The notes beneath the pieces were generated by a model. It was not told the DNA's origin, made no database searches, and was given only the letters and a program-made list of their open reading frames with translations. Source: UBA1268 sp965662195 (GTDB lineage: Bacteria > Planctomycetota > Planctomycetia > Pirellulales > UBA1268). From it: DNA of 64,000 bases. The number at the start of each line of letters is the position of its first letter. The stretch's first letter is position 1. The stretch covers positions 1 through 64,000 of the forward strand of contig CBFIHA010000003.1 in NCBI GenBank assembly GCA_965662195.1. Direction: 5' to 3'. Position numbers and translations under genes: made by a program. This document shows positions 57,260 to 64,000 of the stretch, one piece after another.

Positions 57260-58392
57260 AGATGTTTCGTTTGTGCAAGCTCGTCGTGCTGGCCGGCTCG
57301 CTGCTGCCAGCCGCTGCCTACGGTGCCGAGCCGCCGGCGCGGATTCTGGCGGTGACCGTCACCACCGGCTTTCGTCACGGTTCGATCAATACGGCCGAGC
57401 CGGTGCTTGAGCAGCTGGGCCGGGAGACCGGGCTGTTCCATGTCGATTTCCTGCGGATGCCACCCAACCGCCCGGCCCAGCCGCGGCGACCCCGGCGGGG
57501 CCGGGACACCAGCGATGAGCAGTGGGCGGCGATTGAGGCCGAGTTCAAGCAGGCCCAGCAGGAGTTCCGTACGGCCGACCAGCCCTGGCAGGAGGAACTC
57601 AAGCGCCAGTTCGCTGTCGCCTTTGCGCCAGAGTCGCTTGCCCAGTTCGATGGTGTCATGTTTGTCAGCACCACCGGCGAACTGCCGATTCCCGACCTGG
57701 GGGCGTTCCTGGACTGGATTGAGGCGGGCCATGCCTTTATCGGCATGCATGCGGCCACCGACACCCTGAAAAGCTCCGATGCCTATGTCGAGATGATCGG
57801 CGGCCACTTTGCCGGCCATCCCTGGAACGCCGGTGGTGAGCACGGCTTCGTCAACCATGAGCCGGACCACCCCGTGGCGGCGATGTTTCCGGAGCGGTTC
57901 CGCTGGAAGGACGAGATCTACCAGTACGACCCGCGGTACAAGCCGGAGAACGTTCGGGTGCTGCTCTCAATCGACATGGCGGCGAGTAACCCCAAGCTGC
58001 CCTGGCATGTGCCGGTCGCCTGGGTCCGTGACTATGGCCGGGGCCGGGTCTTCTCCACCAACCTCGGTCACAACGATGCCACCTGGAAGGACGCGGCTTA
58101 TCAGAAGCATCTGGCGGCGGGCATTGCCTGGTCGCTCGGCCGGTTTGATGCCCCGGCCAGGGCCAACCCTGAGGTGCAGGCGGCCGAATATCTCCGCAGC
58201 GTCGTGGCGGCTGCCGCTGCTGCGACCGGTGCCGACCATGACACCCTGCGGGCCAAGGCTGATGCCAGGATAGCCGCCGATCCTGCCTGGGTGGTCGGCC
58301 TGCGGCCCCAGCTGCTGGCCCTCCGGACGATGAAGCCCGATGAAGCCAAGGCGGCACTTGCCAAGCTGATTGCTGAGATTGAGCAGGAATAG
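57256..58392 (+). CDS. ThuA-like trehalose-utilization domain protein
   Basis: This 378-residue exported protein has a signal (LVVLAGSLLPAAAYG) and a ThuA domain, a glutamine-amidotransferase-like fold: ILAVTVTTGFRHGSINTAEPVLEQLG, FDGVMFVSTTGELPIPDLGAFLDWIEAGHAFIGMHAATDT, MIGGHFAGHPW, HEPDHPVAAMFPERFRWKDEIYQYD, VAWVRDYGRGRVFSTNLGH. ThuA proteins take part in trehalose or keto-sugar breakdown; catalysis is not assigned. ATG 57256 overlaps the previous stop (ATGA), showing coupling to the sulfatase-PQQ gene. An insert of Pro/Arg-rich sequence lies near residues 65-90. Confidence 0.9.
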   Translation: MKMFRLCKLVVLAGSLLPAAAYGAEPPARILAVTVTTGFRHGSINTAEPVLEQLGRETGLFHVDFLRMPPNRPAQPRRPRRGRDTSDEQWAAIEAEFKQAQQEFRTADQPWQEELKRQFAVAFAPESLAQFDGVMFVSTTGELPIPDLGAFLDWIEAGHAFIGMHAATDTLKSSDAYVEMIGGHFAGHPWNAGGEHGFVNHEPDHPVAAMFPERFRWKDEIYQYDPRYKPENVRVLLSIDMAASNPKLPWHVPVAWVRDYGRGRVFSTNLGHNDATWKDAAYQKHLAAGIAWSLGRFDAPARANPEVQAAEYLRSVVAAAAAATGADHDTLRAKADARIAADPAWVVGLRPQLLALRTMKPDEAKAALAKLIAEIEQE

Positions 58393-58522
58393 CTTGGGCG
58401 TTTGGGGGCTGAGACGGGTGGGTCCGCAGTTTTCGGTTGGGGTACCACGAAGGCACGAAGCGTACGAAGGTGCGTCAAAAGCTGGTCGCTCACGGCAACA
58501 AGTGATCTCTAAAGGAGGAGTT

Positions 58523-61500
58523 ATGTTTGATTGGCTGAGCCGAACCGCGGCTGTTGCGTTTCTGGCGGCTAGTGTTGTCTGGGCCTGGTCACTCAACCCG
58601 GCGACCGCAGCCCCACCCAATGTTGTGGTGATTCTGGCCGATGACATGGGCTTTTCCGATCTCGGCTGTTACGGCAGCGAGATCGAAACGCCGGCCTTTG
58701 ACCGGCTCGCCCACAACGGGCTGCGGTTCACGCAGGGCTACAACACCGCCCGCTGCTGGCCGACCCGCGGGGCCCTGCTGACCGGCTACTACGCCCAGTC
58801 GATCCGGCGTGACAGCATGCCGGGGGTGAAGGGGGGCAACGGCACCGGCCGGCCCGCTTGGGCCCGGCTGCTACCCGAACTGCTCGCACCGGCCGGCTAC
58901 CGGTCGTATCACTCGGGCAAGTGGCATGTTGATGGTGAGCCACTGAAACAGGGCTTTGTCCATTCCCTCAGAATCGAAGGGGGCCAGAACGATTTCTTTG
59001 ATCCGGCGGGGGTGACGGTCGATGGTCAACCGCTTGCGGGTGGCGATGACTTCTATGTCACCACCGCCGTCGGCGACCATGCCGCCGCCTGCCTGAAGGA
59101 GCATGCCCGGCAGCATGCCGGCACGCCGTTTTTCAGCTATGTCGCCTTCACCGCCCCGCACTTTCCCCTGCAGGCGCCGCAAGCGCTGATTGCGAAATAC
59201 CGAGACCGCTACCAGGCGGGCTGGGATGTTGTGCAGCAGGCCCGCTACGAGCGGCTGGTGCAGCGGGGGATCGTTGCAGCTCCCCTTGCGCCGATGGAGC
59301 GGGATCTCGGGCCCCCCTATGCCTTTCCCGATGCGATCAAGCAGCTCGGCCCCGGCGAGGTCAACCGGCCGCTGCCCTGGAATGAGCTGACTCCTGAGCA
59401 GCAGGCCTTCCAGGCGACCAAGATGGCGATTCATGCCGCCATGATCGACGCCATGGATCAGGCGGTTGGGGCGGTGATTAGGCAGCTGGAGGCGATGGAC
59501 GCCCTCGACAATACGCTGATCCTCTGCCTGAGTGACAACGGCGGCTCGGCCGAGATTATGGTCCGGGGCAAGGGGCATGACCAGTCACTGCCTGCTGGTT
59601 CGTCGGGCACCTATCTCTGTCTGGGCCCGGGCTGGTCGAGCTGTGCCAACACGCCGTTTCGTCGGCACAAAACCTGGGTCCATGAAGGGGGCATCGCCAC
59701 CAGCTGGATTGCCCACTGGCCCCGAGGGATTACCTCGAGGCGGGCGCTCCGCGAGCAGCCGGTGCATGTGATCGACGTGGTGCCGACGGTGCTCGAGCTG
59801 GCGGGAATCGAGCCGGCCGCCGAGCACGCCGGCAAGCCGGCGCCGCCGTTGCAGGGCCGCAGCTTTGCAGCCTGTCTGACCAACCCAGAAGCCCCGCCGC
59901 CCCACGAAACCCTCTGGTGGTGCCATGATGGGCACCGAGCCGTGCGGCAGGGCGACTGGAAGCTGGTGGCCGCCAAGCGCAAACCCTGGGAGCTTTATGA
60001 CCTGTCACGGGACCGTACGGAGCTGCAGGATTTGGCCGCCGCCCACCCGGCACGGGTCAAGCAACTGGAACAGGCCTGGCAGGCAATCGCAGCGGAAAAC
60101 CTGCGGCTGGCCGGCCTGGATGGCAAGCTCAAGCAGCAGGCAAGCCAGCCGCGGAAGAAGCAGCCGAACCCGCCCCAGCCAGCAGCCAAACCAGCACCGC
60201 CGGCCCCTGTCAGGGCTGAACCAGCGGCGAAGAAACTCGTCGCCAGGGGGACGGCCGCAGTGGTCACAACGAAAAGACTCACCGGCCGGCGGCCCAACAT
60301 CATCTATGTGATGACTGATGACCAGGGCTATGGCGATGTCGGCAGCCATGGCAACTCGGTGCTCAAGACGCCGCAGCTCGACCGGCTGCGAAATGAGAGT
60401 GTGCGGCTGACCGAGTTTCACGTCAGCCCCACCTGTGCGCCGACGCGGGCGGCCTTGATGACCGGCCGGCACGAGTTTCGTTCGGGGGTCACCCACACGA
60501 TTCACGAGCGGGAGCGGCTGGCCCTGTCGGCAACGACCCTGCCGCAGCTGCTCAAGACCGCCGGGTACACCAGTGGCATCTTCGGCAAGTGGCACCTGGG
60601 TGATGAAGATGCCTATCAGCCGGGCCAGCGGGGCTTCGATCGCGTCTTTATCCACGGCGCGGGGGGCATCGGCCAGAGTTATCCCGGCAGCTGTGGCGAC
60701 GTACCGAACAACCGGTATTTCAACCCAATCATTCGCAGCGACGGCAGGTTCGTGCAGACCCGCGGCTACTGCACTGATGTATTTTTCCGCGAGGCTGAGC
60801 AGTGGATCGAGGCTTGTCAGCAAAAAGACCAGCCGTTCTTCTGCTATCTGGTAACCAATGCGCCGCATGCCCCCTACATCCCACCGGCCAGTGGTGATGA
60901 GGCCTATCGAAAACTGCTGAAGGAAGCCGGGTTCACGAATGCCAAGCAGCTCAGCCGGGTGGCGCCGTTCTATGCGATGATTCAGAACATCGACGCCAAC
61001 ATGGGCCGGCTGCTCAAAAAGATCGACGAGTTGGGCCTTGCTGAAGACACCCTGATCGTCTTCTCGACTGACAACGGTTCCGCGGCGGGCAGCAGCGTGT
61101 TCAACGCCGGCATGCGGGGGGCGAAGAACTCACCCTACCGGGGCGGCACCCGGGTGCCCGCCTTCTGGCGGTGGCCGGGCACCCTGCCGCAGGGCGTCGA
61201 TCTGCCGCAGCACACCGCGCATGTCGATGTGCTGCCGACCATCTGCGAGATCGCCGGGGTGACCCTGCCGGCCGATCTGACGGAGAAGCTCGAGGGCCGC
61301 AGCCTGGTGCCGCTGCTGCTGGACCAAGACGCTGCCTGGCCCGACCGGCCGCTGGTGACCCACCGGGGCCGCTGGGAGCGGGGTCAGGCTGCTGCGCATG
61401 CGTTTGATCACTGTCGGCTGCGGGAGGGCCGCTGGAGCCTGGTCAACACGCAGAACAAGCCCGCAGCCTGGGAGCTTTACAACCTTGAAGCCGACCCCGG

Positions 61501-62545
61501 GGAACAGACGGATGTCGCGGCGCAGCACTCTGATATCGTCAAGCGACTCGCCGCCGCCTACGACACCTGGTGGCAAAGTGTGCAGCCCGATCTGGTGAAC
61601 GAAGACCTCGACGGGCCAGATGAAAATCCTTTTCGAACGGCCTACTGGCAGCAGTTCGCCCCCCGGCCGACGCTTGAGGACGTTGCCTATGGCAAGCACC
61701 CCAAACAAAAACTCCACTTCTGGAAGACTGCCGCCGCCACTGCTGAGCAGCCGGCACCGCTGTTGTTCTTTGTCCACGGCGGCGGCTGGGTCGCTGGCAA
61801 TCGCCTGAGTGGCCTGACCGGCAACCTGCAGCCGGTGCTCGACGCCGGGATTTCGATTGCCTCGGTGGAGTACCGCTTCATCCAGGAGGCGATGGAGCAG
61901 GGGATTGAGCCGCCGGTGAAGGCCCCGCTGACCGATGCGGCCCGGGCGTTGCAGTTCGTCCGCAGCAAAGCGAGCCAGTGGCAGATCGACAAGCCGCGGG
62001 TGGTAGCTGCCGGTGGCTCAGCCGGTGCCTGCACCAGCCTCTGGCTGGCCTTTCATGACGACCTGGCTGACCCGACCAGTGACGACCCCGTCGCCCGGGA
62101 GTCGACCCGGCTCGTCGGGGCGGCGGTGGTGGGCGCCCAGACAACGCTTGATCCAAAGCAAATGAAGGAGTGGACACCCAACAGCCGCTACGGCGGCCAC
62201 GCCTTCGGCTTCATGCCGGGGGTGGATAAGCGAGACACGCAGTTTGCCCGCTTCCTGGTCGGCCGTGAGAAGATTCTGCCCTGGATCGACGAGTATTCAC
62301 CCTACGCCCTGGTCTCGGCCGATGATCCGCCGGTCTGGCTTTTCTACCGAGGCCCGCCGGCCCTGGGACAGGAAGAGCAGGATCCGACCCACACCGCCAA
62401 CTTCGGTGTCAAACTGAAGGAGCGGCTCGACGCCGTGGAGGTTCCCTGCGAGCTGGTCTATCCCGGTGCGACAGACGTGAGTCATGCCAGCCTCCCGGAG
62501 GCGGTCATTGGCCTGCTCAAGCCAACGGCTGCGAGTGCCAACTGA
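58523..62545 (+). CDS. Sulfatase-sulfatase-esterase fusion protein
   Basis: This 1340-residue secreted protein contains three enzymes in one chain. After a signal peptide, sulfatase 1 (about 32-535) has ILADDMGFSDLGCYG and signature CWPTRGALLTG (Cys78). A Pro/Ala/Lys linker (about 535-590) leads to sulfatase 2 (about 590-1040) with VMTDDQGYGDVG and CAPTRAALMTG (Cys638). An alpha/beta hydrolase (about 1050-1340) follows with oxyanion motif HGGGW (His1085) and nucleophile GGSAG (Ser1166). All three active sites look intact. AAAGGAGGAG just ahead of ATG 58523 is an excellent binding site; no stop or gap interrupts the frame. It lies 130 bases after thuA on the same strand. Confidence 0.9.
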   Translation: MFDWLSRTAAVAFLAASVVWAWSLNPATAAPPNVVVILADDMGFSDLGCYGSEIETPAFDRLAHNGLRFTQGYNTARCWPTRGALLTGYYAQSIRRDSMPGVKGGNGTGRPAWARLLPELLAPAGYRSYHSGKWHVDGEPLKQGFVHSLRIEGGQNDFFDPAGVTVDGQPLAGGDDFYVTTAVGDHAAACLKEHARQHAGTPFFSYVAFTAPHFPLQAPQALIAKYRDRYQAGWDVVQQARYERLVQRGIVAAPLAPMERDLGPPYAFPDAIKQLGPGEVNRPLPWNELTPEQQAFQATKMAIHAAMIDAMDQAVGAVIRQLEAMDALDNTLILCLSDNGGSAEIMVRGKGHDQSLPAGSSGTYLCLGPGWSSCANTPFRRHKTWVHEGGIATSWIAHWPRGITSRRALREQPVHVIDVVPTVLELAGIEPAAEHAGKPAPPLQGRSFAACLTNPEAPPPHETLWWCHDGHRAVRQGDWKLVAAKRKPWELYDLSRDRTELQDLAAAHPARVKQLEQAWQAIAAENLRLAGLDGKLKQQASQPRKKQPNPPQPAAKPAPPAPVRAEPAAKKLVARGTAAVVTTKRLTGRRPNIIYVMTDDQGYGDVGSHGNSVLKTPQLDRLRNESVRLTEFHVSPTCAPTRAALMTGRHEFRSGVTHTIHERERLALSATTLPQLLKTAGYTSGIFGKWHLGDEDAYQPGQRGFDRVFIHGAGGIGQSYPGSCGDVPNNRYFNPIIRSDGRFVQTRGYCTDVFFREAEQWIEACQQKDQPFFCYLVTNAPHAPYIPPASGDEAYRKLLKEAGFTNAKQLSRVAPFYAMIQNIDANMGRLLKKIDELGLAEDTLIVFSTDNGSAAGSSVFNAGMRGAKNSPYRGGTRVPAFWRWPGTLPQGVDLPQHTAHVDVLPTICEIAGVTLPADLTEKLEGRSLVPLLLDQDAAWPDRPLVTHRGRWERGQAAAHAFDHCRLREGRWSLVNTQNKPAAWELYNLEADPGEQTDVAAQHSDIVKRLAAAYDTWWQSVQPDLVNEDLDGPDENPFRTAYWQQFAPRPTLEDVAYGKHPKQKLHFWKTAAATAEQPAPLLFFVHGGGWVAGNRLSGLTGNLQPVLDAGISIASVEYRFIQEAMEQGIEPPVKAPLTDAARALQFVRSKASQWQIDKPRVVAAGGSAGACTSLWLAFHDDLADPTSDDPVARESTRLVGAAVVGAQTTLDPKQMKEWTPNSRYGGHAFGFMPGVDKRDTQFARFLVGREKILPWIDEYSPYALVSADDPPVWLFYRGPPALGQEEQDPTHTANFGVKLKERLDAVEVPCELVYPGATDVSHASLPEAVIGLLKPTAASAN

Positions 62546-62583
62546 ACAACGCTCAACGAGCAAGACCCCGGAGATGATGTCCG

Positions 62584-64000
62584 ATGACGAGAGTGCTCAA
62601 TCGAGGGATCGGCCTGTGTCTGCTGGCCGTGGCCTTTTTTGCCATGGATGCTGGTGCCGACGAGCCGCGGCGGCCCAACATTCTTTACATCATCACGGAT
62701 GACCAGTCGCCATTCGACTTTTCGTTTTACAACCCAGCCGCGACGCTCGACGCCCCGGTGATCGAGCGGCTGGCGGCCGAGGGGATGGTCTTTGATGCGG
62801 CCTACCAGATGGGCTCGTTCTCCGGGGCGGTCTGTACCCCGAGCCGGCACATGCTGATGAGCGGCCGCACGGTCTGGCACCTGCCGATCGGCCCGAACAT
62901 GCCACGGCGAAAGAAGGGGCAGCCCCAGAAGCCGTACGCCCCGCCGCATTGTCCACCGAGGCTTGAGTCGAGCACGCTGGCGGCGATCTTCAATGCTGCC
63001 GGTTATGACACGATGCGAACCTGCAAAACCGGCAACAGTTACGAAGGGGCAAACCGCCAATTCACGGTCCGGCATGATGCCGGCAAGCGGGGTGGCACCC
63101 ACGAGACCGGCAGCGGCTGGCATGGCGATCAGGTGCTGCACTATCTCACTGAGCGGGAGCGAACCGGCGACACCGATCCGTTCCTGATCTATTTCGGGTT
63201 TTCCCACCCGCACGACACCCGCGACGGTACGCCGGAACTGTTGGAGAAATACGGGGCAACCAACCATGCTGACGCTACCAGCCTGCCAGCCGGTAACTCC
63301 AAGCAACCGCCGTTACCGCCCAACTGGCTGCCGCAGCATCCCTTCGACCATGGCCACCTGGATGTCCGCGATGAGGTGGCCGCCAGCGGCGTCTGGAAGA
63401 ACCGTGACGAACAGACGATCCGCAACGAACTCGGCCGGGAATATGCCTGTAGCGAGAACATCGACCGGCAGATCGGCCGGGTGCTCGACAGGCTGGCGGC
63501 ACTGGGTGAACTCGACAACACCTGGATCTTCTACACCTCCGACCATGGCATCGCCATTGGCCGCCACGGGCTGCAGGGCAAGCAGAACCTCTACGAGCAC
63601 ACCTGGCGGGTGCCGTTCATCGTCAAGGGCCCGGGGGTGAAGCCGGCCAGCCGGGTGCCGGGCAACATCTACCTTGGCGACTCGCTGGCCACGCTCTGCG
63701 ACATCGCAGGCATCAAGCCCCCCGAGACCAACGAAGGGACGAGTTTTCTGCCGGTGCTCCAGGGCCGGCAGCAGACGGTTCGTGACACGCTGTACGGTGT
63801 CTACTGCGGCGGCCAGAAGCCGGGCATGCGGAGCGTGCGGCGGGGTGACTGGAAGCTGATCAAGTACGAGTCGGCCACCGGGGGCCTGCACACGCAACTG
63901 TTCAACCTCCGGGACAATCCCCATGAATTGCTGGAGGAACACCATGCTGCCGAGGTGGCACCGCAGTTGCTTTCGGCTCCGGCCGCGACACAGCGAAACC
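62584..64000 (+). CDS. Sulfatase, truncated by window end
   Basis: The frame opens at ATG 62584 (GGAG 16 bases ahead) and runs past the window end; 472 codons are visible. A signal peptide (GIGLCLLAVAFFAMDAGA) is followed by a sulfatase with metal motif IITDDQSPFDFSFYN, signature CTPSRHMLMSG (Cys84) with its Arg, IYFGFSHPHDTRDG, and the distal YTSDHGIAIGRHGLQGKQNLYEHTWRVPFIVKG metal set. GDWKLIKYE and LFNLRDNPHEL near the edge mean only a short C-terminus is missing. It begins 38 bases after the fusion gene and belongs to the same operon. Confidence 0.9.
   Translation, partial: MTRVLNRGIGLCLLAVAFFAMDAGADEPRRPNILYIITDDQSPFDFSFYNPAATLDAPVIERLAAEGMVFDAAYQMGSFSGAVCTPSRHMLMSGRTVWHLPIGPNMPRRKKGQPQKPYAPPHCPPRLESSTLAAIFNAAGYDTMRTCKTGNSYEGANRQFTVRHDAGKRGGTHETGSGWHGDQVLHYLTERERTGDTDPFLIYFGFSHPHDTRDGTPELLEKYGATNHADATSLPAGNSKQPPLPPNWLPQHPFDHGHLDVRDEVAASGVWKNRDEQTIRNELGREYACSENIDRQIGRVLDRLAALGELDNTWIFYTSDHGIAIGRHGLQGKQNLYEHTWRVPFIVKGPGVKPASRVPGNIYLGDSLATLCDIAGIKPPETNEGTSFLPVLQGRQQTVRDTLYGVYCGGQKPGMRSVRRGDWKLIKYESATGGLHTQLFNLRDNPHELLEEHHAAEVAPQLLSAPAATQRN

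Overview
The window comes from a GC-rich, gene-dense bacterial chromosome that is almost certainly a planctomycete, probably of the Pirellula/Rhodopirellula/Blastopirellula type. The evidence is the protein families: DUF1501 proteins paired with PSCyt1/DUF1549/DUF1553 cytochrome-like proteins, a PVC-type CxxCH propeller-HEAT protein, many secreted sulfatases, ThuA, PQQ-propeller fusions, a baeRF protein and a fragment of a signal-peptide-bearing Ni superoxide dismutase. A 10-N gap shows the sequence is a draft scaffold. No tRNA, rRNA or CRISPR array was recognised.

Layout. 0-2.6 kb: a small possible secreted protein and a DUF4143-type AAA ATPase gene broken by the gap. 2.7-9.5 kb: an oligopeptide ABC operon on the minus strand (fur-like regulator, oppA, oppB, oppC, oppD, oppF). 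9.5-16.5 kb: a DJ-1/PfpI protein, the B12-dependent ribonucleotide reductase nrdJ, a repeat-rich gap with a MITE-like element, pgk and a DUF1080-like secreted protein. 16.5-18 kb: decayed IS91-like and IS4-like transposase remnants. 18-19.9 kb: a MEKHLA-domain protein and a sulfatase. 20-25.6 kb: dnaA-like gene, dnaN, dciA (DUF721) and gyrB in replication-origin order, with a 593-bp AT-rich-containing gap that is a candidate oriC; the DnaA-like protein has lost its ATPase motifs. 25.7-30.9 kb: housekeeping genes (cysteine desulfurase, GDP-mannose dehydratase, FKBP isomerase, Xaa-Pro aminopeptidase). 31-36.7 kb: a DUF1501 gene with two paralogous DUF1549/DUF1553 genes. 37-43.3 kb: PatB-type aminotransferase, baeRF protein, and a two-gene unit made of a Cys-Cys propeller protein and a PhnD-PQQ fusion. 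43.4-50.3 kb: a second DUF1501/PSCyt1/PVC-cytochrome operon. 50.5-54.3 kb: a PhoD phosphatase, SOUL protein and alpha/beta hydrolase operon. 54.5-64 kb: a plus-strand degradative operon with a sulfatase-PQQ fusion, ThuA, a 1340-residue sulfatase-sulfatase-esterase fusion and a further sulfatase cut by the window end.

How it works together. The sulfatases, ThuA, DUF1080-like protein and the DUF1501/PSCyt sets are all exported or envelope proteins of the kind planctomycetes expand for sulfated polysaccharide use. The most unusual items are the three-domain sulfatase-sulfatase-esterase protein, the ATPase-dead DnaA at the origin locus, the two PQQ fusions, and a dispersed repeat family of about 130 bp, one copy of which now encodes the C-terminal tail of OppA.
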